A program made the position numbers and the translations under genes. A DNA stretch of 64,000 nucleotides from Halomonas piscis. GTDB taxonomy: Bacteria > Pseudomonadota > Gammaproteobacteria > Pseudomonadales > Halomonadaceae. A model generated the notes under the pieces. It was not told where the DNA came from, ran no database searches, and worked only from the letters and a program-made list of their open reading frames with translations. Within the stretch, counting starts at the first letter, position 1; every line of letters begins with the position of its first letter. Shown one piece after another: positions 21,552-31,075 of this stretch. Where the stretch lies: the NCBI RefSeq assembly GCF_031886125.1, contig NZ_CP119391.1, forward strand, positions 2,666,001-2,730,000, read 5' to 3'.

Positions 21552-22076
21552 TCAGGTTTCCACGGCGTAAAGGCGCTTTTGCAGCCGATAGCGCTTGAGT
21601 TCTTCGCCGCCGCGCTCGACCCACTGCTCGCCGAGGTTTTCCCAGCCCCGACGCTCCAGGCGCTCGACCAGCATGAGGCTTGCCTCGATCTCCACGGCGT
21701 CAATTCCCTGCTCCAGCAGCAGGCGCTCGGCATGTACCAGAAGCGTGGTGCCAATGCCGTGCCCGCCAAGGGAGGGCCAGACGTATAGCGTTTCCACCCT
21801 GGCCCGGGGCATATCCAGCTCCAGAAAGCCCACGCAGCGCCCGTCGCATACCGCCACCAGGGTGGTGTAAAGCGGATGGCGGGCAGCCCAGGCGCTGGCT
21901 TCCCGGGGGAGCGCCTGGGCCCAGGCTCGGCGCTGGGTCAGCGAATAGTGGCTGGCTGCGCTCTGCATGACCGCGTGATAAAACACTTCGGCCTGATCTG
22001 CCCCGTCGCGCATCAGCGCCTCGCGGTAAACGATGCGCGGCGTGGCTGCCGTCGCCGGCGTGTGGCTATCGCTCAT
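21552..22076 (-). CDS. GNAT-family N-acetyltransferase
   Basis: A 174-residue GNAT protein. The acetyl-CoA binding segment VETLYVWPSLGGHGIGTTLLVHAERLLLEQG is clear, preceded by strands VAVCDGRCVGFLELD. The substrate cannot be told from sequence; the closing GWENLGEQWVERGGEELKRYRLQK fits small-molecule or protein acetylation alike. It ends facing nadC and is divergent from trmO with about 160 bases between. Confidence 0.85.
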   Translation of the reverse strand: MSDSHTPATAATPRIVYREALMRDGADQAEVFYHAVMQSAASHYSLTQRRAWAQALPREASAWAARHPLYTTLVAVCDGRCVGFLELDMPRARVETLYVWPSLGGHGIGTTLLVHAERLLLEQGIDAVEIEASLMLVERLERRGWENLGEQWVERGGEELKRYRLQKRLYAVET

Positions 22077-22237
22077 GTCTGCCTCGTCGTCAGCACAAAC
22101 GGGTCAACATAAACTCTGACCATACGAAACAATCCTTCTTTCACCAACGAAGGTCAACGTACCTTATACTAAGCCGATCTTCACCTTTTCGCCCTAGACA
22201 AGGGCGACAACCCGCCTCGCAGCGAGCTGCCCAAACC

Positions 22238-23008
22238 ATGCCCCACCCTCGCCAGACATCCCCCACCGCCGCTTTTGCCGGCGAGCCGCCGTTGCCGGTC
22301 GGCGTTATCGAAAGCGACTATCCGGACAAGTTCGGCGTCCCCCGCCAGCCCGGCCTGGCCCCGGCGGCAAAAGCGGCGCTTGTGCTTGTTCCGCCGTTCG
22401 ACGATCCGCTGGCGGTACGCGGCCTGGCGGCGTTCAGCCACCTGTGGCTGACGTTTATCTTCCACAAAACGCCGCCGCTCGACGATAATGGCTTTACGCC
22501 GCTGGTGCGACCGCCGCGCCTGGGCGGCAACCGCAAGGTAGGCGTTTTTGCCAGCCGTAGCCCCAACCGGCCCAACCGCCTGGGGCTTTCGCTGGTCACG
22601 CTGGAAAGGGTAGACACCCAAGGCGGGGTCAGGCTGACGCTCGGCGGCTGCGACCTGGTGGATCAAACGCCGGTGATCGACATCAAGCCTTATCTTCCCT
22701 GGGCAGAGGCACGCCCGGATGCCCGGGCCGGCTTTGCGCCAGCGCCGCCGCCCGAGGTGGAGGTGGCGTTTTATCCCGCAGCGCGCGACGAACTTGCGCG
22801 CCGCGATGACGGTGCCTCCCTCCAGGCGCTGATTGAGCAGGTGCTCAGACAGGATCCGCGGCCGGCGTACCGCCACGGGCGCAAGCCCACAGCGCGGGTA
22901 TACGGCGTGCGCCTGCGCGATGTAGAGGTGAAGTTCCGGGCGCTCGAGGAAAAGAGGGCCACCCTCCTGGCGGTGGTGGCCATTGAGCCGCTGCCAGGCC
23001 GGGCATGA
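22238..23008 (+). CDS. trmO: tRNA (adenine(37)-N6)-methyltransferase TrmO
   Basis: A 256-residue TsaA/TrmO protein that methylates t6A37 to m6t6A in certain tRNAs using SAM. Hallmarks: IGV-like PLPVGVIESDYPDKFGVPRQPGL, LAAFSHLWLTFIFH, FASRSPNRPNRLGLSLVTLERVD, and DQTPVIDIKPYLPW. A C-terminal domain of about 90 residues follows, as in E. coli TrmO. It depends on the t6A made by the TsaB pathway, which is also encoded in this window. It ends 6 bases from the purC stop, convergently. Confidence 0.93.
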   Translation: MPHPRQTSPTAAFAGEPPLPVGVIESDYPDKFGVPRQPGLAPAAKAALVLVPPFDDPLAVRGLAAFSHLWLTFIFHKTPPLDDNGFTPLVRPPRLGGNRKVGVFASRSPNRPNRLGLSLVTLERVDTQGGVRLTLGGCDLVDQTPVIDIKPYLPWAEARPDARAGFAPAPPPEVEVAFYPAARDELARRDDGASLQALIEQVLRQDPRPAYRHGRKPTARVYGVRLRDVEVKFRALEEKRATLLAVVAIEPLPGRA

Positions 23009-23014
23009 GCGGCG

Positions 23015-23746
23015 TCAGGGCGTGCTCTGGCCTTCGGGAAATACGACGCCCAGACGGCGGCCGACTTCTTCATAGGCTTCGATCACGCCGCCGAGCCCCT
23101 GGCGAAAGCGGTCCTTGTCCATCTTCTCTCGGGTGTTGGCATCCCACAGCCGGCAGCCGTCCGGGGAAAATTCGTCACCGAGGATAATACGGCCGTCGTA
23201 GAGGCCAAACTCGAGCTTGTAGTCCACCAGCAGCATCTCGCCCTCGGCGAACAGCTGCTTGAGCACCCGGTTGACCTTGAACGTCAGCGCTTTCATTTCG
23301 CCAAGCTGTTCAGGCGTCGCCCAGCCGAACGTTTCCGCCAGCGACTCGTTGATCATGGGATCGCCGCGCTCGTCGTCCTTCAGAAAAAGCTCGAACGTGG
23401 GCGGCTCGAGCGTCGCCCCTTCTTCGACGCCGAGGCGCTTGACCAGGCCGCCGGCGGCGATATTGCGCACCACGCACTCCACCGGGATCATGTCCATTTT
23501 CTTGACCAGGCTCTCGGTGTCGGACAGGCGCTTGTCGAAATGGGTAGGAATACCGGCGTCTTCCAGGCGCTCCATGATGAAGGCGTTGAAGACATTATTG
23601 ACCATGCCCTTGCGCTCGAGCGCTTCCTTGCGCTTGCCGTCAAAGGCGCTGGTATCGTCGCGGAACTCGAGTATCAGCCGGTCCGGCGCATCGGTGGTGT
23701 AAACGGATTTGGCCTTGCCGGCATACAGTTCCTGGCGCTTTTTCAT
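23015..23746 (-). CDS. purC: phosphoribosylaminoimidazole-succinocarboxamide synthase
   Basis: A 243-residue enzyme of purine synthesis that joins CAIR and aspartate. The [17 protein letters not shown] start, [37 protein letters not shown] and [12 protein letters not shown] match the bacterial short form. GGGGGAG sits 6 bases before the ATG. It is the last gene of the dapA-bamC-purC run, the same order as in E. coli. Confidence 0.97.
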   Translation of the reverse strand: MKKRQELYAGKAKSVYTTDAPDRLILEFRDDTSAFDGKRKEALERKGMVNNVFNAFIMERLEDAGIPTHFDKRLSDTESLVKKMDMIPVECVVRNIAAGGLVKRLGVEEGATLEPPTFELFLKDDERGDPMINESLAETFGWATPEQLGEMKALTFKVNRVLKQLFAEGEMLLVDYKLEFGLYDGRIILGDEFSPDGCRLWDANTREKMDKDRFRQGLGGVIEAYEEVGRRLGVVFPEGQSTP

Positions 23747-23801
23747 CTTGACTCCCCCTGGGTCATTTTTCCCGGCTCAATGCAGTCACCCGTGGCGCTC
23801 A

Positions 23802-24767
23802 TCAGCGCAAGTAGCCGGACACGCGCTCGAGCAGCTCGCGCCTGGCGTCCACGCTGAGCGTTGGCTCTTCGACGCCCTGAACGCGCAGCCGGCTCTGGTC
23901 ACCCTGCTCGTCGAGCGTCAGACGCACCTTGCGGGCGCTGTCATCGGCAAAGGGGTTGAGCTGGGCCAGCACGCCGCGCCGGCGGTTATCCAGGGTCTGA
24001 TAGTTTACGGTAAAGGAATGGCTGGCAGCGTCGCTCTCCAGCAGCTCGCGCTCGCCGGGCTGGTCGAAGTCCAGCGCCAGATAGTGGGCAATTTCTGCCC
24101 AGGTGCGATCCGCAGAGTAGGGAATGCGCACGCTGACGTCATCCCCCGAACGCCTCAGCTGCACGGCGCGCTGTTCGTCAACCCGCTGGGCGTTGAGCGA
24201 CGACAACGTATCCTCGCCGCCGGACTGGCTGGCCAGATAGCGCTCAAGGCGCTCAAGGCAGGCGGCGCGCGGCTGGCCGGCGCGCTCGCAGTGCACTTCG
24301 CTGGCGCCGGGGCGTACGGCACTGTCCAGCCGCAGCGTACCCTCGCGGGTTTCCAGCACGCCTCGGGACGGCCGGCTGCGCTCAATCCCCCCGGCGCGGG
24401 TGCGGGCAAAGCGCTCGAGCCGGGGCCAGACGCTGGCCGCGTCGTCCGCCACGACCAGCCAGCGCCTGTCGCGGATCTTTCGAGTCGTCACGTAGTTTTC
24501 CTTCAGCCCCCGCGCGGCGGTCAGCGGGCGCGGCGCACGCGCCTCTACCGGCTCCTCGGGGCGCGCCGCCGAATCGCCATCTGCCGGTATGGGCAGCGCA
24601 CTCTGGTAGCGGCTCTGATCCCGGGTCTCCGGCAGCGTCAGCGGCGGCGCGGGGGCCGACTCGACGTAGTCGAGGTTGCGATCGTCGTAAAACCCGTCCC
24701 GGGCGCAGCCGGCAAGCGCCAGAGCGCCTGCCAGGGCCAGCGGTATCCATTTGAGCGCTGCGTTCAT
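23802..24767 (-). CDS. bamC: outer membrane protein assembly factor BamC (lipoprotein)
   Basis: A 321-residue lipoprotein. The signal peptide ends in the lipobox LAG-Cys21, and the next residues lack the Asp+2 inner-membrane signal, so outer-membrane anchoring is expected. The segment DDRNLDYVESAPAPPLTLP is the conserved unstructured N-terminus that contacts BamD. Two helix-grip domains follow, the second starting near VSVRIPYSADRTWAEIAHYL. It helps assemble beta-barrel proteins with the rest of the Bam complex. Identity also rests on its place between dapA and purC. Confidence 0.92.
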   Translation of the reverse strand: MNAALKWIPLALAGALALAGCARDGFYDDRNLDYVESAPAPPLTLPETRDQSRYQSALPIPADGDSAARPEEPVEARAPRPLTAARGLKENYVTTRKIRDRRWLVVADDAASVWPRLERFARTRAGGIERSRPSRGVLETREGTLRLDSAVRPGASEVHCERAGQPRAACLERLERYLASQSGGEDTLSSLNAQRVDEQRAVQLRRSGDDVSVRIPYSADRTWAEIAHYLALDFDQPGERELLESDAASHSFTVNYQTLDNRRRGVLAQLNPFADDSARKVRLTLDEQGDQSRLRVQGVEEPTLSVDARRELLERVSGYLR

Positions 24768-24869
24768 CCAGCCACCTTAATCCGTTGAGCAAGTTCCGTT
24801 GGGCCAGTCAGGCGCCGGCGGTACGCGGCCGGCGACGGCTGGGGTGTGCGGCTCCGGTCGTCCGCTGAT

Positions 24870-25757
24870 TCAGTCTTCTACCACCTCAGCCATCTGCAGC
24901 GCTTCGCTGATGGTGGCGTGGTACCTTTCCGACAGCCACGTCAGCGGCAGGCGCAGCCCGCCGGCCTCAACGTAGCCCATGCGGTTGAGCGCCCACTTGA
25001 CCGGAATCGGGTTGGCCTCGATCCCCAGGTTGGTGTGCAGCGGCATCAGCCGGGTGTTGATCGAGTGCGCGGTTTCGGTATCGCCGGCCACCGCCGCGGT
25101 GCACAGCTCGTGCATGGCCCGGGGGGCGACGTTGGCAGTGACCGAAATATCGCCGTGGCCGCCCATCAGCATGAAATCGCAGGCGGTGCCGTCGTCGCCG
25201 GAGTAGAGCATGAAGCCGCTGCCCTTGAGCCGGGCGATCAGATCTTCGGCGCGCTCCAGGTTGCCGGTGGCGTCCTTGAGGCCGACGATGTTGTCCACCT
25301 CGGCCAGGCGCATCACGGTCTCGTTGTAGAGATCGGAGCAGGTGCGTCCCGGCACGTTGTACAGGATGACCGGCAGCTTGCTGCCCTCGGCCACCGCCTT
25401 GAAATGCTGATAGAGGCCTTCCTGGGTCGGCTTGTTGTAGTAGGGGCATACCGACAGGCAGTAGTCGGCGCCCACTTCGCTGGCGTAGCGAGCAAGCTCC
25501 ACGGCCTCGGAAGTGGCGTTGGCGCCGGTGCCGGCGATGACCGGAATGCGCCCGTCGACCTGCTCCACCACGGTGCGAATCACGTCGAAGTGCTCGGCGA
25601 AGGACATGGTGGTGGGCTCGCCGGTTGTCCCCGCCGCGACGATGCCGTCGGTCCCGTTCTCAAGATGGAAGTCCACCAGGCGACGAAGCGCTTCCCAGTC
25701 GATATCGCCATTGACCTTCATCGGCGTCGCAAGGGCAACAATGCTGCCAGTGATCAT
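24870..25757 (-). CDS. dapA: 4-hydroxy-tetrahydrodipicolinate synthase
   Basis: A 295-residue aldolase-fold enzyme that condenses pyruvate with aspartate semialdehyde, the first step of the lysine and diaminopimelate branch. Schiff-base Lys161 (IVGLKDATG), Tyr133 in ILYNVPGRT, and [10 protein letters not shown] near residue 41 are all present at the positions seen in E. coli. The start was set at 25757 ([13 protein letters not shown]), with GAGG 9 bases upstream; the longer frame adds an unconserved tail. Confidence 0.97.
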   Translation of the reverse strand: MITGSIVALATPMKVNGDIDWEALRRLVDFHLENGTDGIVAAGTTGEPTTMSFAEHFDVIRTVVEQVDGRIPVIAGTGANATSEAVELARYASEVGADYCLSVCPYYNKPTQEGLYQHFKAVAEGSKLPVILYNVPGRTCSDLYNETVMRLAEVDNIVGLKDATGNLERAEDLIARLKGSGFMLYSGDDGTACDFMLMGGHGDISVTANVAPRAMHELCTAAVAGDTETAHSINTRLMPLHTNLGIEANPIPVKWALNRMGYVEAGGLRLPLTWLSERYHATISEALQMAEVVED

Positions 25758-26029
25758 CCGCTTGTACCTCACGCAAAAAAGGTGGAACGCGCCGCCGGAC
25801 ACAGGGCGTGCGCGAACGCATTGAATTCAAGGAGCCGCGCTGGCGCCTTGGTATAACGCCCTACGGTTCCACAGACACCAAATGGTACTCAGGCGATCAA
25901 AGCCTGTACAGCGCAAAGCGCTGCCAGTCGCTCCCGCGCGGACGTTTTTTTGACACCTGGCGGCTCGCTTGCGTGTCATCGTTCTCTTGCCTTACGTTGA
26001 TGGCCGTCCCTGTTAACAAGGAGTATTGC

Positions 26030-26500
26030 ATGAGCGTTGAACTCGACAAGCCCGTTTCCGATTTCACGGCCACCGCCACCGGCAACACCACCGTGACCCT
26101 GTCGGAGCTGCAGGGCGAACAGGTGGTGATCTATTTCTATCCCAAGGCCAGCACCCCCGGCTGCACCACCGAAGGCGGCGACTTTCGCGATCGCAAGGCC
26201 GCGTTCGACGACGCCAACACGGTGATTCTCGGCGTTTCCCGGGACGGCCTGCGCGCCCAGGAAAACTTCAAGGAAAAGCAGGACTTCAACTTTGCGCTGA
26301 TCGCCGATACCGAGGCTGCGCTGTGCGAGCAGTTTGACGTCCTCAAGCCCAAGGCTGATGGCGAACGCCCGGGACTTGAGCGCAGCACCTTCCTGATTGA
26401 TGCCGAGGGCAGGCTGGCCAGAGAGTGGCGCGGGGTGAAAGTGCCGGGCCACGTCGACGAGGTGCTCGAAGCCGCCCAGGCCCTCAACGCCAAGGGCTAA
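26030..26500 (+). CDS. bcp: PrxQ/Bcp-type peroxiredoxin
   Basis: A 156-residue thiol peroxidase. The peroxidatic Cys45 is in the motif PKASTPGCTTEGGDFRD. The usual resolving cysteine of E. coli Bcp, five residues later, is replaced by Gly50; the only other cysteine is Cys99 (EAALCEQF). It could therefore use an atypical disulfide partner or work as a 1-Cys enzyme. The start at 26030 follows AAGGAG. It is divergent from dapA, close to the E. coli arrangement. Confidence 0.93.
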   Translation: MSVELDKPVSDFTATATGNTTVTLSELQGEQVVIYFYPKASTPGCTTEGGDFRDRKAAFDDANTVILGVSRDGLRAQENFKEKQDFNFALIADTEAALCEQFDVLKPKADGERPGLERSTFLIDAEGRLAREWRGVKVPGHVDEVLEAAQALNAKG

Positions 26501-26511
26501 GCACCCCGGCG

Positions 26512-27624
26512 TTACTCGGCGGCGGTATCCTCTTCGCTGCCTTCCAGCGCCAGCCGCTCGTCGCGCTGGCGCAGCCCTCGCGGCCAGGCATACACCAGCG
26601 CCTTGATCAGCGTGGCCAGCGGAATGGCGAAAAACACGCCCCAGAAACCCCAGATACCGCCAAAAAACAGCACCGCCACGATGATCGATACCGGGTGCAG
26701 GTTAACCGCCTCGGAGAACATCACCGGCACCAGCACGTTGCCGTCCAGCGCCTGAATGACGCCGTAGGCCAGCACCACATAGGCCAGCTGGTCGCTCAGG
26801 CCGAAATGAAACCCCGCCACCGCCGCCACCGGCAGCGTCGCCAGCGCCGCGCCGATATACGGCACCAGTACCGAAAGCCCTACCACCACGCCCAGCAGCG
26901 CCGAATACGGCACGCCGAGAAAGGCGAAAGTGGCAAACGCCACCGAGCCCACGATAATGATCTCGATCACCTTGCCGCGGATATAGTTGGCGATCTGGGC
27001 GTCCATTTCCTTCCAGATACGCGACAGCAGCGTACGCTTGCGCGGCAGCAGCGAAAGCGTAAAGCCGACCAGCGCATCGCGGTCCTTGAGCATGAAAAAC
27101 ACCAGGATGGGCACCAGCACCAGATAGATGATCAGCGCCAGCACGTTGCCCAGCGAAGCCAGCGACAGCGACAGCGCCCGCTGGCCCAGCTGGCTGATCT
27201 GGCGGCTGGCAGCGCCCACCCAGTTTTGTACCTGGTCCGGCGTAATCAGGTTGGGGTAGCGCTCCTGCAGCTCGCCAAGCCAGCTCTGACCGCTGGCAAA
27301 CATGCGCGGCGTTTCCTGCACCAGCCCCACCAGCTGGTTCCAGATCAGCGGCAGCAGAATCAGCGCCAACGCCAGCACGATGCCCAGAAACCCCAGAAAC
27401 ACCAGCATTACCGCCAGCAGATGCGGCACCCGGCGGCGGGTCAGGGCGTTGACCGCGCCCTGGAGCAGAAAGGCGATGACCAGCGCGGTAAAAAACGGCG
27501 CCAGCATTCCGCCAAGCCAGATGACCGCGGCAAACCCCGCGATGAGCACCAGCAGCAGAATGACCGCTTCCTCATCGGAGAAGTAGCGATCCACCCAGCC
27601 CTTGAGGATGGCGCGCAGCGTCAT
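26512..27624 (-). CDS. AI-2E/PerM-family transporter
   Basis: A 370-residue inner-membrane protein with about eight membrane segments in the 2+6 pattern of the AI-2E (PerM/TqsA) family. The central GKVIEIIIVGSVAFATFAFLGVPYSALLGVVVGLSVLVPYIGA is the conserved family core. The substrate is unknown; some members export AI-2 or act in sodium/proton exchange, which would suit a halophile. The ATG overlaps the stop of the upstream TusA-like gene by 4 bases, so the two are coupled. Confidence 0.88.
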   Translation of the reverse strand: MTLRAILKGWVDRYFSDEEAVILLLVLIAGFAAVIWLGGMLAPFFTALVIAFLLQGAVNALTRRRVPHLLAVMLVFLGFLGIVLALALILLPLIWNQLVGLVQETPRMFASGQSWLGELQERYPNLITPDQVQNWVGAASRQISQLGQRALSLSLASLGNVLALIIYLVLVPILVFFMLKDRDALVGFTLSLLPRKRTLLSRIWKEMDAQIANYIRGKVIEIIIVGSVAFATFAFLGVPYSALLGVVVGLSVLVPYIGAALATLPVAAVAGFHFGLSDQLAYVVLAYGVIQALDGNVLVPVMFSEAVNLHPVSIIVAVLFFGGIWGFWGVFFAIPLATLIKALVYAWPRGLRQRDERLALEGSEEDTAAE

Positions 27625-27923
27625 TGATCGCCATCCTCGGCCTTGCGCAGCCAATAATAGTAGACCCCGTCTACCTGGCAGCGATCTTCGAGAACATGGG
27701 CGCTGTGCTCGGCAAACGACGCCATGTCGCGCCAGGAGCCGGCGTCGGTGGCGTGCACCTCCAGCAGCTGGCCGCCGGCCAGGCCGTAAAGCGCCTGCTT
27801 GGCCTTGAGCAGCGGCAGCGGGCAGGCAAGCCCGGTGGCATCGAGCACGGCATCCACAGCGCCGACGTGGTCCGGGCGCACCGACGTCGAATCGTCACGG
27901 TTCGATCCGCTATCATTTACCAT
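27621..27923 (-). CDS. TusA-family sulfurtransferase-like protein
   Basis: A 100-residue protein with the TusA fold: LDATGLACPLPLLKAKQAL, containing the CPxP motif with the sulfur-carrying Cys34, followed by GGQLLEVHATDAGSWRDM. Family members pass persulfide sulfur in tRNA thiolation, molybdenum cofactor synthesis or sulfur oxidation. The C-terminal YYYWLRK is common in the version paired with PerM genes in Pseudomonas and relatives. The start at 27923 has AAGGAGA upstream. This is probably not TusA itself, since it is coupled to perM. Confidence 0.87.
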   Translation of the reverse strand: MVNDSGSNRDDSTSVRPDHVGAVDAVLDATGLACPLPLLKAKQALYGLAGGQLLEVHATDAGSWRDMASFAEHSAHVLEDRCQVDGVYYYWLRKAEDGDQ

Positions 27924-28069
27924 GGTGTCTCCTTCAGGCGGCCGGCGGCAGCGGCCGATAAAACACCGCCGGCATCGGCAATGTCACATCCCTGCTATTA
28001 TCGCATAAACCCGCAGCGCATAAACCGCTCGGCCACCCTGACCGCTTACCGTTCATCTGCGAGGACGCC

Positions 28070-29530
28070 ATGACACGTCTGCGCCATGCACCACGCCGGC
28101 TCTGCGCGATTGCGCTGGCCGTCAGCCTGCCCCTGAGCGCACCGGCCAGTGCCGCCACGAGCGACTACCACCTGCCCTCGCTCGGCGGCGTTCCCCACGC
28201 TGCCAGCAGCAAGGAAGAGCGCCTGGGCCGCGCCTGGCTACGCCAGTTTCGCGCCCAGGCGCCCCAGTGGCAGGACCCCATCGCGCACTACTACCTGGAC
28301 CGGCTGATCGCGCGTCTGGCGCCCCACAGCGGCATCAGCGGGCAGGTGCCGATCAGCGTGATGGTGGATAACGACTCGCTCAACGCCTTTGCCGTGCCCG
28401 GCGGCGTCATCGGCATCAACGCCGGGCTCTATGCCTTTGCCCCGGACGAGGGCGCCTTTGCTTCGGTGCTCGCCCACGAGCTTGGCCACCTGGCCCAGCG
28501 CCACTTCGCCCGGAGCAGCGAGCGCGCCGGGCAAACCCAGCTGCCGACCATGGCCGCGATGCTTGCCGGCATGGTGCTTGCCGCCAGCGGCGCGGGCAGC
28601 GCCGGGCTTGCCACCGCCATGGGCTCCCAGGCCGCGATGCTCCAGGACCAGCTGCGCTACTCCCGGCGCTTCGAGCAGGAAGCCGACCGCGTGGGCATGA
28701 AAACCCTGGCCGAGGCCGGCTATCCGCCTGCCGACATGGTGCGCATGTTCAAGGCCATGCAGCGCATGGCACGCCTTCAGGGCGACACGCCGCCGGAGTT
28801 TCTGCTCAGCCACCCGGTAAGCGAAAGCCGCCTGAGCGACGCCCAGTCCCGAGCCGCCCAGCTGTCGGTCGCCGATACCCATCAGGATGATACCCGGTAC
28901 GACATGGTGCGCGCCCGGGCCCTGCTTCACCTGCACGCCAACGATCCGCAGCAGGCACTGATTACGCTGCGCCAGGACGACGCTGCCGCCGCGGCCATCA
29001 GCTACCTGGAGGCGCTCATCGACGCCGATCGGGGGCAGACGCAGCGCGCGCTGGACCGCCTGGACCGCCTGGCCGACGAGCATCCGGACCTCGGCCTGCT
29101 GCCGGCCTCGGCCGCAAGCATCGCCCTGGACGCGCGCCGGGTTGACGACGCCATGAGCCGCAGCCGGCGGCTTCTGCGCTTCATGCCCGGCTACCTTCCC
29201 GCCCAGCTGACGCTGGCCGAAGCGCAGCTTTCGCGCGACCCCCAGGCCGCCTACCGGCTGCTGCGGGACGTCACCTCTCAGCATCCCGAAGACCCGTCGG
29301 GCTTTACCCTGCTGGCCGAGGCCGCCGGGCGCAGCGGCCGTACGGCCGAAGGCCGCCTGGCCCGGGCCGAATACCTGCAGCTCACCGGGCGCATCGACAA
29401 GGGCATCCGCCAGCTCGACCTGGCCCGGGACGCCGCTCGGGGCAGCAACAACCCCGGCCTTGAAGCGCGTATCGAGTCGCGCCGGGAAGCGTTTATCGAA
29501 TACCGCGACGCCCTTGACGAATTTTCATGA
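28070..29530 (+). CDS. bepA: BepA-type periplasmic M48 metalloprotease
   Basis: A 486-residue protein with a signal peptide (residues 1 to about 29, ending ASA-AT). The M48 catalytic domain has HELGH at 136-140 and the zinc ligand Glu in FEQEADRVG. About 200 residues of TPR-like helices follow. This is the layout and length of BepA, which repairs or degrades stalled LptD and other barrel proteins at the Bam complex. It is divergent from the tusA-perM pair, as in Pseudomonas. Confidence 0.93.
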   Translation: MTRLRHAPRRLCAIALAVSLPLSAPASAATSDYHLPSLGGVPHAASSKEERLGRAWLRQFRAQAPQWQDPIAHYYLDRLIARLAPHSGISGQVPISVMVDNDSLNAFAVPGGVIGINAGLYAFAPDEGAFASVLAHELGHLAQRHFARSSERAGQTQLPTMAAMLAGMVLAASGAGSAGLATAMGSQAAMLQDQLRYSRRFEQEADRVGMKTLAEAGYPPADMVRMFKAMQRMARLQGDTPPEFLLSHPVSESRLSDAQSRAAQLSVADTHQDDTRYDMVRARALLHLHANDPQQALITLRQDDAAAAAISYLEALIDADRGQTQRALDRLDRLADEHPDLGLLPASAASIALDARRVDDAMSRSRRLLRFMPGYLPAQLTLAEAQLSRDPQAAYRLLRDVTSQHPEDPSGFTLLAEAAGRSGRTAEGRLARAEYLQLTGRIDKGIRQLDLARDAARGSNNPGLEARIESRREAFIEYRDALDEFS

Positions 29531-29646
29531 TGCGCGGGCAGGCCTGGCGGTCCGCTTTCGCGCACTGAATCGCGCGCTCACCCTGTAGCCGGCTTTGTTT
29601 TGCGGGAGCCGAATTCAGTCAGCGACGGCCAGACCATCGCTCTGGG

Positions 29647-30675
29647 TCAGGCGTTGAAGCTGAGCATTCGCTCCAGCGGAATCAGCGCCTTTTGGCGCAG
29701 CGCTTCATCCACGCGCACCTCGCCGCTGCCTTCGCGCAGCGCACCGGCCAGGTTGTCCAGGGCGTTCATCGCCATCCACGGACAGTGAGCGCAGCTCTGG
29801 CACGTCGCCCCGTGACCCGCTGTGGGCGCTTCGAACAGGCTTTTTTCCGGCGCGGCCTGCTGCATCTTGAAGAAAATCCCCCGGTCGGTGGCTACCACCA
29901 GCTTGTCGTTGGGCAGCTCCTTGGCCGCCCTGATCAGCTGCGAGGTCGAACCCGCGACGTCGGCAAGCTCGATCACCGGCGCCGGCGATTCCGGATGCAC
30001 CAGCACCGCGGCGTCCGGATAGAGGCGCTTGAGGTCTTCCACGCCCTTGGCCTTGAACTCTTCGTGGACGATGCAGGCGCCGTCCCACATCAGCATGTCG
30101 GCGCCGGTCTTTTGCTGAATGTAGCCGCCCAGATGCTTGTCCGGCGCCCAGAGAATCTTTTCGCCCCTGGCCTGGAGGTGCTCGATCACCTCTACCGCGA
30201 TGGAGGAGGTCACCACCCAGTCCGCGCGCGCCTTCACCGCCGCCGAGGTGTTGGCGTACACCACCACGGTGCGATCCGGGTGAGCGTCGCAGAAGGCGCT
30301 GAACGCGTCCGGCGGGCAGCCGGTGTCCAGCGAACAGGTGGCCTCGAGGGTGGGCATCAGCACGCGCTTTTCCGGCGACAGAATCTTGGCGGTCTCGCCC
30401 ATGAAGCGCACGCCGGCCACCACCAGGGTGGAGGCCTCGTGGCGGGCGCCGAAGCGCGCCATCTCCAGCGAGTCCGCCACGCAGCCGCCGGTCTCCTCGG
30501 CCAGCTGCTGGATGGCGTCGTCGGTGTAGTAGTGCGCTACCAGCACGGCGTTTTCAGCCTGCAGCCGCCGCTTGATCTCGGCCACGCGGACCTCGTCCTC
30601 GGCGGCCATACGGGTGGGGCAATAGGCGGTCGGGGCCAGCGCCTCGGCGCCTGACCGGGATGTCATTATCGTCAT
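29647..30675 (-). CDS. nadA: quinolinate synthase A
   Basis: A 342-residue [4Fe-4S] enzyme that condenses iminoaspartate and dihydroxyacetone phosphate to quinolinate. [32 protein letters not shown] near the start, the cysteine in [17 protein letters not shown], and the cluster-binding [14 protein letters not shown] near the end are present. There are two possible starts (30675 and 30666); neither has a good ribosome site, and the first was kept. A hairpin lies in the leader. Its product feeds NadC. Confidence 0.95.
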   Translation of the reverse strand: MTIMTSRSGAEALAPTAYCPTRMAAEDEVRVAEIKRRLQAENAVLVAHYYTDDAIQQLAEETGGCVADSLEMARFGARHEASTLVVAGVRFMGETAKILSPEKRVLMPTLEATCSLDTGCPPDAFSAFCDAHPDRTVVVYANTSAAVKARADWVVTSSIAVEVIEHLQARGEKILWAPDKHLGGYIQQKTGADMLMWDGACIVHEEFKAKGVEDLKRLYPDAAVLVHPESPAPVIELADVAGSTSQLIRAAKELPNDKLVVATDRGIFFKMQQAAPEKSLFEAPTAGHGATCQSCAHCPWMAMNALDNLAGALREGSGEVRVDEALRQKALIPLERMLSFNA

Positions 30676-30695
30676 TGTGTCTACCACTGCGATAA

Positions 30696-30714
30696 AGCAG
30701 GGAATCCCCCTGCT
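30696..30714 (-). promoter_or_regulatory. hairpin in the nadA leader
   Basis: On the minus strand AGCAGGG-GGATT-CCCTGCT forms a 7-bp hairpin ending 20 bases before the nadA start, followed by TTTA. It may affect translation or be an operator for a NAD-responsive repressor; neither can be decided from sequence. Confidence 0.4.
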
Positions 30715-30849
30715 GTTTACTGATCGCGGCGCACGCGCTTTGCATGCTCCGCGCCCTGGCGGGCAGCCGGCGCGTCTGTCGCGGTGGCCTCCCGCCTGTC
30801 TCCCGGCCATATTGCCGGGCAACGTCTGCCTCTGGCAAGCGCCCCCGCA

Positions 30850-30883
30850 AACAAAACGCCCCCGGCAGAAGACTGCCGGGGGC
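30850..30883 (-). terminator. terminator of the tRNA-Lys pair
   Basis: A perfect 11-bp stem (30858-30868 with 30873-30883), a 4-base loop and GTTTTGTTT on the minus strand, 8 bases after the last tRNA. Confidence 0.92.
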
Positions 30884-30891
30884 GCTGAATC

Positions 30892-30967
30892 TGGTGGGTC
30901 GTGCAGGATTCGAACCTGCGACCAATTGGTTAAAAGCCAACTGCTCTACCAACTGAGCTAACGACCC
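30892..30967 (-). tRNA. tRNA-Lys (anticodon TTT), second copy
   Basis: A 76-base tRNA with a 7-bp acceptor stem GGGTCGT/ACGACCC, D arm AGCTCAGTTGGTAGAGC, anticodon loop CTTTTAA with TTT, T arm GGTTCGAATCC and an encoded CCA end. It is identical to the copy 16 bases upstream. Confidence 0.98.
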
Positions 30968-30983
30968 TTCACAGGGCTCGAAA

Positions 30984-31059
30984 TGGTGGGTCGTGCAGGA
31001 TTCGAACCTGCGACCAATTGGTTAAAAGCCAACTGCTCTACCAACTGAGCTAACGACCC
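30984..31059 (-). tRNA. tRNA-Lys (anticodon TTT), first copy
   Basis: Same 76 bases as the downstream copy, including the TTT anticodon and CCA. It is the promoter-proximal member of a two-gene tRNA operon. Confidence 0.98.
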
Positions 31060-31075
31060 CCTCGAACGGATGCAT

